64,000 nucleotides of DNA from Pseudothermotoga hypogea DSM 11164 = NBRC 106472 (GCF_000816145.1 NZ_CP007141.1:1054001-1118000), one strand, 5' to 3'; counted from the stretch's first letter, positions 40,925 to 52,348 are shown. Notes: generated by a model from the letters alone, not told the origin. Numbers and translations are program-made.

Positions 40925-42318
40925 TTCTGTTTCTACTCATCACTCAACTCTGTTTTGCGGTCACCTTAGTGACCAACGTTCCGAACGTCGAGGTGAGGCT
41001 CGGTTCAGTCTTGCTGGGCGTGACCGACAGAAGCGGCGTGGCGCAGATCGATGTGAGCCTTCCCGCGACGCTCACGCTCGCCAAACCTGGTTATCTGACC
41101 AGATCGGTCTATCTGGAAGATCCAGAGAAAACTTACTTCGTCGCTTTGATCGCGTCTGCCAATTTGCAAATCAGCACCACACCGAGCGGTGCTTCGGTGT
41201 GGATCAACAAAAAGCTGGTGGGTCAGACCCCGCTCGAAGTGGATCTGGAACCGAAAGAATACGAGATCGAGGTGCACAAAGAAGGATTCTGCAGAATCAG
41301 AAGGTCCGTTTCTTTACAGGCACGCGAGGGAGAGAAACTGCACTTCGAACTTACAAGCGTTCCAACCGTGCGGCTAACATCGAAACCGTCTGCGAAGCTC
41401 TGGGTGGATGGAACGTTCGTGGGTGAAACTCCAATCGATCTGAAACTCACGGTCGGTGAACACGAGGTGAGGTTGGAAAGAACCGACTTTCTGTCACTGT
41501 TTCAAACCATCCACGTTTCAGACCACGATCTTCAGCATTTCGAATTCTTTCTCGAACCCAGTGCAAAACTGCTCGTTCAGGCGAATCCTCCCCATGCGGT
41601 AGTGGAAGTTGAAGGTCTCAGACAGAGACAACCTGCCAGCTTTGTTGATCTTCCTGTCGGCATGAACACGATTCTGGTGAGGGGCATGGGTTACGAAGAG
41701 AAGCGGATCGAATTCGATCTCAAACAGGGTCAGAACTTTCTGTTCGTTTCGCTCGAGCCGAGGGTCTTTCAACTCGACATCGTCGTACCGGAGGAAGCCG
41801 TGATCTTCGTCGATGGAAAGAGCGTCGGAAGGGGCCCGACCGGCGTTCGACTCGCCCAGACGGTCCATCTGGTCGAAGCCCGTTGGGGAGAAAAACGGTG
41901 GATGGGACTGGTGGACCTCACGGAAGACAAAAAGATCGAAGCGAACTTCGATGTCGCTACCGTTTTGCCCTTGGGAGATAGAAACACACTCTACACGGTG
42001 GAAGGAATCATCTATAGGCCTCCGTCGTTGATCTATCTTCCTGAAGGATTTCACACCATCAAGATGAACGAGAAAGAGAGAACGATCGAGTTCGAAGCTG
42101 GAAAACTTTACAGTTTCTCTCCCGAAGAACTGGGCTATCTGTGCATCTTCAGCGACAGCGTTGTGGAATGTTTTGTGAATTCGGAATTCGTAGGTCTTTC
42201 GCCTGTGTTATTCTATCCAGTGAAACCGAGCGTTTTGAGGGTGAGCGTCACGGGCTGGGAAAAGGACGTGCTCGTCGAACCAGCGAAGGTGAGCCATGTG
42301 AGAGTGGGAGGTGATTGA
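40909..42318 (+). CDS. Secreted multi-PEGA-domain protein
   Basis: A 469-residue exported protein with signal peptide (about 1-17, LILFLLITQLCFA). It contains several PEGA repeats, each a strand-turn unit: IPSGASVWINKKLVGQTPLE-like at about 85, PSAKLWVDGTFVGETPID at about 165, a third near 225, and VPEEAVIFVDGKSVGRGPTG at about 290. PEGA domains occur in surface-layer-associated proteins and may bind other envelope proteins. Starts with GTG; coupled to the upstream regulator and followed by the Omp-alpha-like gene, so an envelope role is likely. Confidence 0.8.
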   Translation: MQKPLILFLLITQLCFAVTLVTNVPNVEVRLGSVLLGVTDRSGVAQIDVSLPATLTLAKPGYLTRSVYLEDPEKTYFVALIASANLQISTTPSGASVWINKKLVGQTPLEVDLEPKEYEIEVHKEGFCRIRRSVSLQAREGEKLHFELTSVPTVRLTSKPSAKLWVDGTFVGETPIDLKLTVGEHEVRLERTDFLSLFQTIHVSDHDLQHFEFFLEPSAKLLVQANPPHAVVEVEGLRQRQPASFVDLPVGMNTILVRGMGYEEKRIEFDLKQGQNFLFVSLEPRVFQLDIVVPEEAVIFVDGKSVGRGPTGVRLAQTVHLVEARWGEKRWMGLVDLTEDKKIEANFDVATVLPLGDRNTLYTVEGIIYRPPSLIYLPEGFHTIKMNEKERTIEFEAGKLYSFSPEELGYLCIFSDSVVECFVNSEFVGLSPVLFYPVKPSVLRVSVTGWEKDVLVEPAKVSHVRVGGD

Positions 42319-42319
42319 A

Positions 42320-43471
42320 GTGAAGAGGATGACCATACTGGTAGTTTTTCTGATCGCATGTTCGTCGATCGCTCAGGTGAACATCAGGGACGTCTCTCCT
42401 GTTTTGGACATCTACACGCCCGTTTCGTTCGTCGTCGAAAACAAGATCATGGAACTGGATGAGAACGGTAACTTCAGAGGAGGATTGTTGACCACCCGGT
42501 TCGATATTGCGCAGTACATATACAGAACGATCAAGAACTTTCAACTGGATGAGCTTTCGAAAAAATTCTCAGCCCTTGAGGAGACTCAAAAGGAAGTTTC
42601 CGCGAAAATGTCTGGTATCGAAGCGGCCTACAGGACTTACGATCAAAGGTTGAGGGAACTCGAGACCGCCACGGTGAATCTGCAGAGTCAGCTGGACAAG
42701 CTCTCACAGGAACTCTTCGCTCAAGTTCAGAAACAACTCTTGGATTACATCAAGTCTCAAGAGAATCAGCTCGCCAAGATCGATGCATTGACTGCAAGGC
42801 TCGACGCCGTTGAGAAGTTGAACTCGGAACTGTTCAAACAGATGCAAGCACAACAGAGCGACCTCAACAATGTTTTGAACGAACAGGTAAGCATCAAGAA
42901 CCAGATTCTGAGCCTGTCACAACAACTTTCCGCACTGAAGAGCTCTGTGGAGTCCCTCGCCAAGAAGTTGGACCAGACGTCCGCAGAACTGGCAAGCCTC
43001 AAAGATTCGACGAAGAACGAGTTTGCCGCGTTCACCAGTTTGATCGATCAGAAGATATCGTCCTCAGAAAATAGATTGAACGTCACGCTCAAGAGCCTTC
43101 AGAACGAGCTCGCTTTGCAAAAGAAGGAACTGACGGACAGGATTGAAGAGTCCAACAGACTGAAACTTCAGATTCAGGATCTTCAAAAGAGACTGACCAC
43201 GCTCGAGAGCTTCGCATCGAAACAACAGATTCAGGAACTGAAGGATCAGATCGACGGCTTGGCCGAGAAAACGTCGAAGATAGAGCAAGAGTTGAGGAAT
43301 CTTGAAAGCAACTTGGCCTCGCTGGACTTGTCGAGATTGCAGAGGAGGATAGAGGAGCTCGAGGCGAAAAACAAGAGCTTGGAGTCCAACCTGAACATGG
43401 CTTACATAGTGGGCGCTGCGGGGATCGCGATCGGATTGCTCGCGATCATCCTCGGTTTGGGAGGAAAGTGA
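42320..43471 (+). CDS. Omp-alpha-like toga anchor: SLH domain, coiled coil, C-terminal membrane anchor
   Basis: A 383-residue protein with signal peptide (residues 1-18), an SLH-like domain (VSPVLDIYTPVSFVVEN, ending in NFRGGLLTTRFDIAQYIYR), a long coiled-coil rod (about 85-355, rich in Q, L, K, E, S heptads) and a C-terminal hydrophobic segment AYIVGAAGIAIGLLAIILGL. This is the plan of Omp-alpha of Thermotoga, a rod spanning the periplasm between outer sheath and cell body. GTG at 42320 follows GGAGGTGA by 5 bases. Together with its neighbours it forms an envelope cluster. Confidence 0.85.
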   Translation: MKRMTILVVFLIACSSIAQVNIRDVSPVLDIYTPVSFVVENKIMELDENGNFRGGLLTTRFDIAQYIYRTIKNFQLDELSKKFSALEETQKEVSAKMSGIEAAYRTYDQRLRELETATVNLQSQLDKLSQELFAQVQKQLLDYIKSQENQLAKIDALTARLDAVEKLNSELFKQMQAQQSDLNNVLNEQVSIKNQILSLSQQLSALKSSVESLAKKLDQTSAELASLKDSTKNEFAAFTSLIDQKISSSENRLNVTLKSLQNELALQKKELTDRIEESNRLKLQIQDLQKRLTTLESFASKQQIQELKDQIDGLAEKTSKIEQELRNLESNLASLDLSRLQRRIEELEAKNKSLESNLNMAYIVGAAGIAIGLLAIILGLGGK

Positions 43472-43474
43472 GAG

Positions 43475-44098
43475 ATGATGAAGAAAAATCTTTTGATCGT
43501 CCTGCTTCTGTGTCTGTTCATCACGAGCTTTGCCAAGACCGTGCACATCGTGTCGAACTACGTCAAACCGGAGAAAGACAGGGCCTACTACGAGGGGAAC
43601 GTGAAGGTTCGCGTCGAGGAAGACAAGTTGACGCTTCTGTGTCAATCCATGCTCGTGACCAAGTTGCAAAACGAATGGAGATTGATCGACGCAACGTCAA
43701 CCTTCATAGAGTTCGAAAGCGGTCAAGCGACGGCAACGAACCTGAAGTATGATTTGAAGACCAAAACGGGCACGTTGATGGGCAACGTTCAGGCAAAGAT
43801 AACAGACGAGGAAAGTTCCGATGAAGTTCAGCTGTTCGCCGAGAAACTGTCCATCGATCTGGACGGAAACGTGTTTCAAACGGACAAGCCTGTCCGTGTG
43901 ATCAAAGGCAACATCGAGGCTTCTGCGAACGGTTTGTTCTACAATAGAAAGCTCGGCCTGATCAAACTAACCGGTTCGGTCGTTCTCGTGGACCATGAAA
44001 AGAACCTGAAGATGTGGGCGGATGCGGTGGAGATCAAAACGGCGAACGATGAGATGACTGCGACGAACGCGAAGGTGGAGCTCGTTGTGGAGGAGTGA
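43475..44098 (+). CDS. OstA/LptA-like periplasmic protein
   Basis: A 207-residue exported protein with a signal peptide (LLIVLLLCLFITSFA). The repeated strand pattern YYEGNVKVRVEE, LMGNVQAKI, KLTGSVVLVDHEKNLKMWAD matches the OstA-like beta-jellyroll used by LptA/LptC/LptD to carry lipopolysaccharide. In Thermotogales the outer sheath is not a standard LPS membrane, so the cargo is unclear. It directly follows the Omp-alpha-like gene and precedes serS. Confidence 0.8.
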   Translation: MMKKNLLIVLLLCLFITSFAKTVHIVSNYVKPEKDRAYYEGNVKVRVEEDKLTLLCQSMLVTKLQNEWRLIDATSTFIEFESGQATATNLKYDLKTKTGTLMGNVQAKITDEESSDEVQLFAEKLSIDLDGNVFQTDKPVRVIKGNIEASANGLFYNRKLGLIKLTGSVVLVDHEKNLKMWADAVEIKTANDEMTATNAKVELVVEE

Positions 44099-45379
<1,281 letters not shown>

Positions 45380-46063
45380 TTGCCCCACCTTTTTTACGGA
45401 AAGTTGAAAGATGGAGAGATCGTCCTCGACGAGCACGAGACACAGCACTTGAAGGTTGTGAGAATCAAGGAAAATGAAGAGATACTCGTCACGGACGGAG
45501 AGGGAAAACTCTATCGCTGTCGTGTTCTGAAGATAGGCAAGGATGAATCGATCGTTAGAGTCGTCGAGTCTAAAGAGAAGAGGGAAAAGATACTTCCGCT
45601 GACGTTGTGTATAGCTTCACAGCGCTGGGAAAGACTCAGATGGCTTTTGGAAAAGGCTGTTGAACTTGGTATGGCGAGACTGCTGATCTACAAACCAAAC
45701 AGGGGCAGATCTTACGCCGACAAGCTGGACAAGCTGAACCTCGTGATCCGAAATGCGGCCAAACAGTGTGCCAGATGCCATTTTCCAGAGCTTGTGGTCT
45801 TGGACAATTTTGATCTTCCTGTTGAACCATCGAGAACGTTCGTGCTCCATCGATCTGGTGAACCACTGACGATCTCTCGTGCGAAGTATTTCAACAACAT
45901 CGTCGTCGGTCCGGAAGGAGATTTCACAGATGTGGAGTTGAACGTTCTGCGTTCGAAGTACACGCTGTTCAGTCTGGGAGAAACGATCTTCAGGTTCGAG
46001 ACAGCTGCCTTGCTCGTCATGGGGCTGATGTACTTTCTGAACGATCCTCTTGAGGAGGGATGA
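45380..46063 (+). CDS. rsmE: RsmE 16S rRNA m3U1498 methyltransferase
   Basis: A 227-residue SPOUT methyltransferase with an N-terminal PUA-like domain (HETQHLKVVRIKENEEILVTDG) and the knot motifs VVGPEGDFTDVEL and LGETIFRFETAALLVMGL. It starts with TTG immediately after the serS stop. Confidence 0.93.
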   Translation: MPHLFYGKLKDGEIVLDEHETQHLKVVRIKENEEILVTDGEGKLYRCRVLKIGKDESIVRVVESKEKREKILPLTLCIASQRWERLRWLLEKAVELGMARLLIYKPNRGRSYADKLDKLNLVIRNAAKQCARCHFPELVVLDNFDLPVEPSRTFVLHRSGEPLTISRAKYFNNIVVGPEGDFTDVELNVLRSKYTLFSLGETIFRFETAALLVMGLMYFLNDPLEEG

Positions 46064-46066
46064 GCC

Positions 46067-46453
46067 GTGAAGAGAGGTGAAAAGGTTCTCTCTTTCGTGA
46101 AGTTCGAAAAGGAACTCGAGAGCGCCTACCGTGAAAGGCTCGCCGCCGTGAAGAGACCGGAAGAGACGGGAGACGTTTTTATCGAATTCGCTATCAAATT
46201 CCTGAGCAGAGTGAATCCAGCGATCACAAAGGACCATTCGGACCAGATCGTCTTTGAACCTGAGAGCGAGGACGGATACAGACTCTCTCCGCAGTTGGAA
46301 CAGATCCTTGGTAATGAAGTGCTCACCAAAAGCGATCTGCCCGCGATCCTCAAGAGGATGGCTTTGAACGCTGCGCACAGAAGAAAATCGTTGCTGTCCA
46401 ACACCGAAAGGACGGATTTGTTCAGACTGCAGGAAAGACCCGATCAGCGCTGA
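46067..46453 (+). CDS. Unknown 128-residue soluble protein
   Basis: Not recognised. It is a charged helical protein (FEKELESAYRERLAAVKR, then FIEFAIKFLSRVNPA), no signal or membrane segment. It starts with GTG three bases after rsmE, after GAGGAGGGATGA, so it is translated with rsmE. Its last 10 bases overlap the convergent MFS gene. Confidence 0.7.
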   Translation: MKRGEKVLSFVKFEKELESAYRERLAAVKRPEETGDVFIEFAIKFLSRVNPAITKDHSDQIVFEPESEDGYRLSPQLEQILGNEVLTKSDLPAILKRMALNAAHRRKSLLSNTERTDLFRLQERPDQR

Positions 46454-47532
46454 CAGTAAACGAACGTCAGGATAGAACCAAGGATCATGATCGAGCCCAT
46501 CGCAATGAAGACCAACGAGAAGGAAAAGGTTGCGAGCCAGCCCGCAAGCAGTGGACCAAAGAGGCTTCCGAAGGATCTGACGGAAGTCAACAGTCCGAGG
46601 AACTCGGCCCGTCTGTTCGTCGGCACGTTCTCTATGACAAAGTTCGTCGCTCCGTTGATGAAAGCTCCAAATCCAAGACCCGAAACCGCGTAGGCCAGAA
46701 GGACCGTCAGCGTTGAATCTGCTGGTATGAACAGCAGTGCTCCAACGCCGGATGCGAGCATCCCGAAGGCCGCGATGTACTTGCTCGGGACTTTTTGCAT
46801 CATCCAAGCTGCCAAGAAGTGTGAAGGCACCTGCATGAAAGGATTGGCAGAGGCCAGCAGGATGGCCGCGGACTTCTTCATGCCAACCTCTTCAACGAGG
46901 TAGACCGCTATCAGCGCGAAGGTGCCGCCTATACCCAGCTGTCTCAAAAACGAGCCGAGGTACATGGCCCACAGGTTCTTCTTCTTCAGAACACTCTTCG
47001 AAGTTATCGCGGAGAAAACTCTCTGAAGGTTCGTCCTTTGGATTTCGTACCTGTGGTGTGGTACAACCGCGGTTTTCTGAACGAAGTACAGCATCGTCAG
47101 TGCGACGAAGAACAAGATTAGCATCACGTGGACCACAGAAAGAAAATTCAACAACGGCGATATGACGATCCTTCCCATACCCATACCAAAAGAGTTCACC
47201 GCGTTGACAACGCTCACAACGACGTTGCTGTTGATCTTCGAAGACTCGACGAAGATGGCCATCGAAATGGGGTCGAACGCGCTCGAAAAGAAAGTGAAGA
47301 TCGCAGCCACGAAAAAGAAGTGTGCTGCCCGCTTCGCGACGGTGTAACCTGGTAAGAAACTGAGAGCGATCGAGATGGCTATCAACAAGATTTTCTTTCT
47401 GCTCTTTGATTCGTCGCTAAGTGCTCCCCAAAAGGGAGTTGCGAGGCTTCCAACCGCGCTCGTGATCGTCGAGAGGAAACTTATGGAGAAGAGGTCTATC
47501 GACAACTCCCTCATCCTGAGCTGAAGCAACAT
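46444..47532 (-). CDS. MFS transporter, 5' end uncertain
   Basis: A major facilitator protein of at least 362 residues with about 11 membrane segments and the MFS loop FWGALSDESKSRKK after segment 2. From the ATG at 47532 the first membrane helix would be missing. The frame continues upstream without stop through LSLYFASFIKSFSFLNFD, which looks like that helix, to a stop inside guaA near 47640, but contains no ATG, GTG or TTG. Either a non-standard start (for example CTG at 47583) is used, or the protein is shortened. Substrate unknown. Confidence 0.75.
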   Translation of the reverse strand: MLLQLRMRELSIDLFSISFLSTITSAVGSLATPFWGALSDESKSRKKILLIAISIALSFLPGYTVAKRAAHFFFVAAIFTFFSSAFDPISMAIFVESSKINSNVVVSVVNAVNSFGMGMGRIVISPLLNFLSVVHVMLILFFVALTMLYFVQKTAVVPHHRYEIQRTNLQRVFSAITSKSVLKKKNLWAMYLGSFLRQLGIGGTFALIAVYLVEEVGMKKSAAILLASANPFMQVPSHFLAAWMMQKVPSKYIAAFGMLASGVGALLFIPADSTLTVLLAYAVSGLGFGAFINGATNFVIENVPTNRRAEFLGLLTSVRSFGSLFGPLLAGWLATFSFSLVFIAMGSIMILGSILTFVYCQR

Positions 47533-47587
47533 GTCGAAATTCAGAAAGCTGAAACTCTTTATGAAGGAAGCAAAATAGAGACTCAGC

Positions 47588-49102
47588 CTATTCCCACTCG
47601 ATGGTCGCCGGTGGCTTTGAGCTGATGTCGTACACTACCCTCCCGACTCCTTTGACGCCGTTCAGAATCCTGCGCGATATCAAGTCTAACACGTCGTGTG
47701 GAATCTTCGACCAATCGGCCGTCATGCCCTCGACGCTGTCGACACACCTTATCGCCAACACGTAATCGTAGGCCCTTCTATCTCCCCTCACTCCCACGGA
47801 CCTCACCGGCAAAAGTACGGCGAAGGCTTGCCAGATCTTTTCGTACCATCCTGTTTCTCTGAGCGTTTCGATCAGTATGTAGTCTGCCTCTCTGAGGATG
47901 TCGAGTTTCTCTTCGTCCACCGGCCCGATCACGCGCACAGCCAGACCTGGGCCTGGGAAGGGTTGTCTGTGGATCACGCTCCTGGGTATACCGAGCATTT
48001 CTCCGACGATCCTGACTTCGTCTTTGAACAAGTTCCTCAATGGCTCGACTATCTTCAGATCCATCTTCTCTGGAAGTCCTCCAACGTTGTGATGGCTCTT
48101 TATCGCCGCCGTTTTCTTGCCAGACTTTGCACTCTCTATCACATCCGAATAGATCGTGCCCTGAACCAGGTGCGTCGCACCGTAACTCTTCGCTTCTTGC
48201 TCGAAGACTCTTATGAACTCCTCTCCGATGATCTTCCTCTTCTTCTCTGGATCGTCCACACCCTTCAGTTTGCTCAAAAATCTCTCGCGCGCGTCTATCT
48301 TCACAACGTTCAACTGCAGCATGTTCTTGAAAACATCCATCACTTCTTCTGGTTCGTTCTTTCTCAACAGGCCATGATCGACGAACACGCAACGCAGATT
48401 TGTACCGATCGCCCTGTGCACCAAGACGCACGCGACTGAAGAATCCACACCACCCGAGAGCGCGGCGATCACCTTCTTACCGCTCAATTCTTTTCTGAGT
48501 TCTTCGATCTTTTGTGTGATGAAATCTTCCAAGTTCCAGTTCGGTTTCAAACCGCATATCCTGCTCAGAAAGTTCTGCAGCATCTGTCTTCCAAACTGTG
48601 TGTGGCGAACCTCTGGATGGAACTGCAAAAGCCAAAATCTTTCACGATCGCTCGCAGACACTATCATTCCGTTCTTCGAATGGGCCGTGACCTTAAAGCC
48701 CTTCGGTAGAACTTTCACGACGTCTGAATGGCTCATCCAAACGGTACTTTCCCTGGGAACGTTCTCGAAGATGGGATCATCTTCAACGATCACGATCTCC
48801 GTTCTACCGTACTCTGCGAGCTCTCCAGGTTCGACCTTTCCACCCATCTCGTGCGCGAGAAGCTGCATGCCGTAGCATATTCCGAGCACTTTTCCCTTGT
48901 AGGCTTCGAACCAACTTGGAAGTCTCGGCGCGTTTGGCTCGTACACGCTCGCAGGTCCACCCGAAAGGATCAAGGCACCGATGTCCGAGACGTCCACATC
49001 TTCGTCGGGCTGGACCACTTGGCTGTAATAACCAAGTTCCCTCACGACACGCGCGATGAGCTGTGTGTACTGTGAGCCGTAGTCGAGTATGAGAACCTTC
49101 AT
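47588..49102 (-). CDS. guaA: GMP synthase (glutamine-hydrolysing)
   Basis: A 504-residue enzyme that makes GMP from XMP. The N-terminal class I glutamine amidotransferase has GICYGMQLLAHEMGG (nucleophile Cys) and FHPEVRHT (His, Glu); the ATP-pyrophosphatase domain has ALSGGVDSSVACVL, and the C-terminal dimerisation domain ends RVVYDISSKPPATIEWE. Its start overlaps the end of kce by four bases. Confidence 0.97.
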   Translation of the reverse strand: MKVLILDYGSQYTQLIARVVRELGYYSQVVQPDEDVDVSDIGALILSGGPASVYEPNAPRLPSWFEAYKGKVLGICYGMQLLAHEMGGKVEPGELAEYGRTEIVIVEDDPIFENVPRESTVWMSHSDVVKVLPKGFKVTAHSKNGMIVSASDRERFWLLQFHPEVRHTQFGRQMLQNFLSRICGLKPNWNLEDFITQKIEELRKELSGKKVIAALSGGVDSSVACVLVHRAIGTNLRCVFVDHGLLRKNEPEEVMDVFKNMLQLNVVKIDARERFLSKLKGVDDPEKKRKIIGEEFIRVFEQEAKSYGATHLVQGTIYSDVIESAKSGKKTAAIKSHHNVGGLPEKMDLKIVEPLRNLFKDEVRIVGEMLGIPRSVIHRQPFPGPGLAVRVIGPVDEEKLDILREADYILIETLRETGWYEKIWQAFAVLLPVRSVGVRGDRRAYDYVLAIRCVDSVEGMTADWSKIPHDVLDLISRRILNGVKGVGRVVYDISSKPPATIEWE

Positions 49103-49926
49103 TTTCTTCTCTCCCCGAGCTGTAGAATTTCTCTGGCCTCTTTCGGCGTGGCGATCGGCCTGCCGAGTTCTCTGGCCAACCTCACGACCTTTTGGACCAG
49201 CTCGGCGTTCGACTTCGCAAGCACACCCTTCTCTATGTAGATGTTGTCCTCCATGCCAACTCTCACGTGTCCTCCCATGACGATTGCCAGAGCAGCCATG
49301 GCGAACTCGTGTCTACCTATCCCAGCCACAGACCACGTCGCACCGGGAGGAAGGCTGTCCACCATCGTGACCAGATTTCTCGCGTTCGCCGCTATACCGC
49401 CCGGAACTCCCATGACGAAATCGAAGTGAAGATGCCCTTGAACCAGATTCTTCTTCACCAAAGTCAGGGCGTTGTTTATGTGTCCCAGATCGAAGCACTC
49501 GAACTCCGGCATGATACCCTTCTCTTTCATGGCCAAGGCGAACTTTTCTATCATAGGCATGCTGTTGAAGAACACGTCGTTTCCGAAGTTCACCGTGCCC
49601 GTGGTGAGCGTGGCCATGTCCGGATCGGCCTCGAGCGATTGGAGCCTCTCTTCCGGAGTCATCCACACAGCCCCACCGGTGGAAACCTGCACGATGATGT
49701 CGGGACACTTTTGTCTTATCAATTGAACCGTTCTTTTGAAAATCTGCGGGTCCTGTGTTGGATTGCCGTTTTCGTCTCTCACATGCAGATGAACTATGGA
49801 TGCACCCGCGAGGTAAGCTTCGTAGGTTTGCTGAGCGATTTCTTCTGGGCTGATCGGGATGTAAGGGGTGTCTTTCCTCGTGACCTCAGCGCCACAAACG
49901 GCGACGGTTATGATCAACTTTTCCAT
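49099..49926 (-). CDS. kce: 3-keto-5-aminohexanoate cleavage enzyme (BKACE family)
   Basis: A 275-residue TIM-barrel zinc enzyme. In lysine fermentation Kce converts 3-keto-5-aminohexanoate and acetyl-CoA to acetoacetate and 3-aminobutyryl-CoA. [33 protein letters not shown] (the HLH zinc motif) and [15 protein letters not shown] are diagnostic. The ATG at 49926 follows GAGGTCACAAGG. The kal gene lies directly upstream with a 13-base overlap, which favours the lysine pathway over other BKACE activities. Confidence 0.88.
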   Translation of the reverse strand: MEKLIITVAVCGAEVTRKDTPYIPISPEEIAQQTYEAYLAGASIVHLHVRDENGNPTQDPQIFKRTVQLIRQKCPDIIVQVSTGGAVWMTPEERLQSLEADPDMATLTTGTVNFGNDVFFNSMPMIEKFALAMKEKGIMPEFECFDLGHINNALTLVKKNLVQGHLHFDFVMGVPGGIAANARNLVTMVDSLPPGATWSVAGIGRHEFAMAALAIVMGGHVRVGMEDNIYIEKGVLAKSNAELVQKVVRLARELGRPIATPKEAREILQLGERRK

Positions 49927-50315
49927 CCTTGTGACCTCCTCTGTTTGTCCTTGGGGACCACGCAGACTGCGACGGCCTTCGCGACGAGCACGGGTGGATC
50001 GAGCACGTCGCAAGCGGAAGGTTGTTCTGGAATCTGCGCGTTGCTGATCACTTTGTACACCTCGAACTTCATCTTTCTGGAGGTGTTGCCAACCTCGACG
50101 ATTTCACCATAAACTTCGAGAAAATCTCCTGCGAAGACGGGTTTCAAGAACTCGACGGTCTCGTACGCCCTCAACAAACCTTCGTCACCGTCGTGTCTGA
50201 TCAAAAGTTCTGTAGCCACATCGCCCATGAGTTGCAGTATCTTGGCACCGTCGACCAATCCACCGGCGTAGTGCGCATCGTGCTCACTCACTCTCAACCT
50301 CAACATCGCTTTCAT
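49914..50315 (-). CDS. kal: 3-aminobutyryl-CoA ammonia-lyase
   Basis: A 133-residue hot-dog-fold protein. Kal removes ammonia from 3-aminobutyryl-CoA to give crotonyl-CoA, the step after Kce. [40 protein letters not shown] and [17 protein letters not shown] match the family. It overlaps kce by 13 bases and the upstream HD-GYP gene by four. The remaining lysine genes (kamA, kamDE, kdd) are not in this window. Confidence 0.88.
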   Translation of the reverse strand: MKAMLRLRVSEHDAHYAGGLVDGAKILQLMGDVATELLIRHDGDEGLLRAYETVEFLKPVFAGDFLEVYGEIVEVGNTSRKMKFEVYKVISNAQIPEQPSACDVLDPPVLVAKAVAVCVVPKDKQRRSQGWKS

Positions 50316-52348
50316 TGAGAACCACCTCTCTTGACGAAAATTTCAGTACCTTCCTTAAGGAATTCCACGAACCTCTTCGCCAAGTACGGATCGAACTGAG
50401 TGCCACTGTGGCGTTCGATCTCAACGATGGCATTTGTCAGGTCCATACCCCTCTTGTAAGGTCTGTCGGTGGTCATCGCATCGAAGGCGTCCGCGATACT
50501 CAAGATCCTCGATTCGAACGGAATGTTTTCGCCAGACAATCCATCAGGATAGCCTTTGCCGTCGTAACGCTCATGATGATGCCTCGCGATCCGTGCTATG
50601 TCTTCCAATCCAGCTTCGTTGAGCAACTCGAAACTCTTCAGAGGATGTATCTTGACCAGCTCGTACTCTTCACTCGTGAGAAATCCGTTCTTGTTCAGGA
50701 TGTGCTGTGGCACGAAGATCTTGCCCACATCGTGCACCATGCCAACCCAAAACAATCGCCTGATCGTGTTACGATCGAGTCCGAGCTTTTCTGCAAAGAG
50801 TGTGGCGTAGCGTGCGACGTTTTCAGAATGTCCCCTGGTGTAGTAGTCGTAGTACTCGAGCGCCTTGACGACGACACTCAAAAGCCTCCTTTGGAACAAT
50901 CCTTGTTCTCTCACATAGCTTCTTAGAGAAAGCAACGTGGCCAAGAAGTTTGAGAATTTGTCAATGTACTGTCTCTCGACCGCGCTCAAAGCTTCGGTTT
51001 TATAGAAAAGTACACCATGAGTGACCTCTTGAGAACGTATCGGAACGAATTCTAAGCCAGTTAGATCTTTTTCATCACAAACTTGGCCAATGATCCTCAA
51101 AAGCTCATCTTGGCTTCGTGCCGAACCAAAGTCGTGAAGCACTTCAATTCTTCGAACCACAGGCTCTCTATTGCTCGTTATAAAAGTGATCCTACCAGGT
51201 TGACTCGATCTTAGAATGACACCAGCGAAATCTTGCTTCGGCAAGTAGCTCTTGAAAACTGTCAAGATCTGCAAAAGGAACTCCTTTTCTTGCAGAGTTT
51301 CGTAAGTCAGTTTGTTCGTCAAATCCAGAACGTCCTGAAAAGCCATCTGAAAACGCTCAGCTTGTTCCGTCTTTTCCTCGAGCATCTTGTTGAGATTTTC
51401 CAACTCTTGGTTCATCGCTTCGAGTTCTTCGTTGTTCGCCCTGAGTTCCTGGTTCATCGCATCGAGTTCTTCATAAGAAGTTTGAAGTTCTTCGTGCTTC
51501 TTTTTCAACTCCTCGGTGCGCTGTTCCACCAAACGCGCGAGACGTTTGTTGATGAGAAGTAAGACAACGAAGAACAGAAAAGTCGCCAAAGATCCAGAGA
51601 GTATCAACCAACGCAACCAGATGGGAAAGAAAAATTTCGGTTTCACAAAGAGGTTGATGACCCTATCGATTTCTCCTCTCGGCAAGCGATCCAAAGCCGC
51701 GTTGAACTGTTCCGCGAGCTGTGGCTTCAACTTTGTAAACGCGAAGTACGCCCACTCGACGGAGATTGGAGGAAGACTTTCAAAAAGATGGTACAGATCG
51801 TGTTTTATCAGATAATAACTTGCCGTCAAATCTTCCATGAGAAAGACATCGATCTCTCCTCTTTCGACGGCTTGAACGAGCTGATCGAGATCAGCGAATC
51901 TTCTGAACACGATCGAGGGATTCTTCGCTCTGAGCAACGCTTCGTTCGCATCGCCTTCGACAACCCCCACCACGAACGCCGTGAGGTCTTTGAAATCTTT
52001 CACCTTCAGATCCTTTCTCACCCACACCAAGCTTTGGATTCTCAGAATCGGCTTTGAGAACAAGAACACTCTTTCTCTCTCAGGGGTTTTAAAGATCAAA
52101 TTGATCATATCGGCTTGGCCACTCTCAACAAAGCGCAAGGCTTCTGAAAACGGAAGAAGTTCAACGTCGAACCTCAGTTCGGAAACCTTCTCGATCGCTC
52201 TCAGTATGTCTACGGAGATGCCCACCACTTCTCCGCGCTCGTTTCTGTAGATGAAAGGTGGATAGAAATCACCGCTGACGAACTTGACTTGCTGAGAAAG
52301 ACAGATCGTTACCAACAACAGACAAAACAAAGTTATTAGCTTCCTCAC
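50312..52348 (-). CDS. Membrane sensor: periplasmic binding domain, coiled coil, GAF-like domain, HD-GYP phosphodiesterase
   Basis: A 678-residue signalling protein. After a signal peptide, a bacterial SBP-3-like periplasmic domain (about 20-235, [20 protein letters not shown]), a membrane helix (about 245-268), a coiled coil ([20 protein letters not shown]), a GAF-like region (about 340-480) and a C-terminal HD-GYP domain with [26 protein letters not shown] and [22 protein letters not shown] enzymes degrade cyclic di-GMP; all metal ligands seem to be present. The extracellular ligand, perhaps an amino acid given the domain type and the kal-kce neighbours, is inferred. Four-base overlap with kal. 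Confidence 0.88.
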   Translation of the reverse strand: MRKLITLFCLLLVTICLSQQVKFVSGDFYPPFIYRNERGEVVGISVDILRAIEKVSELRFDVELLPFSEALRFVESGQADMINLIFKTPERERVFLFSKPILRIQSLVWVRKDLKVKDFKDLTAFVVGVVEGDANEALLRAKNPSIVFRRFADLDQLVQAVERGEIDVFLMEDLTASYYLIKHDLYHLFESLPPISVEWAYFAFTKLKPQLAEQFNAALDRLPRGEIDRVINLFVKPKFFFPIWLRWLILSGSLATFLFFVVLLLINKRLARLVEQRTEELKKKHEELQTSYEELDAMNQELRANNEELEAMNQELENLNKMLEEKTEQAERFQMAFQDVLDLTNKLTYETLQEKEFLLQILTVFKSYLPKQDFAGVILRSSQPGRITFITSNREPVVRRIEVLHDFGSARSQDELLRIIGQVCDEKDLTGLEFVPIRSQEVTHGVLFYKTEALSAVERQYIDKFSNFLATLLSLRSYVREQGLFQRRLLSVVVKALEYYDYYTRGHSENVARYATLFAEKLGLDRNTIRRLFWVGMVHDVGKIFVPQHILNKNGFLTSEEYELVKIHPLKSFELLNEAGLEDIARIARHHHERYDGKGYPDGLSGENIPFESRILSIADAFDAMTTDRPYKRGMDLTNAIVEIERHSGTQFDPYLAKRFVEFLKEGTEIFVKRGGSQ

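Noticed and set aside
45617-46807. 396-codon minus-strand frame opposite rsmE and the MFS gene end
   Set aside because: It covers two well-supported genes in other frames and has no recognisable domain.
47696-48439. 247-codon plus-strand frame opposite guaA
   Set aside because: Shadow of guaA, no domain and no ribosome site.
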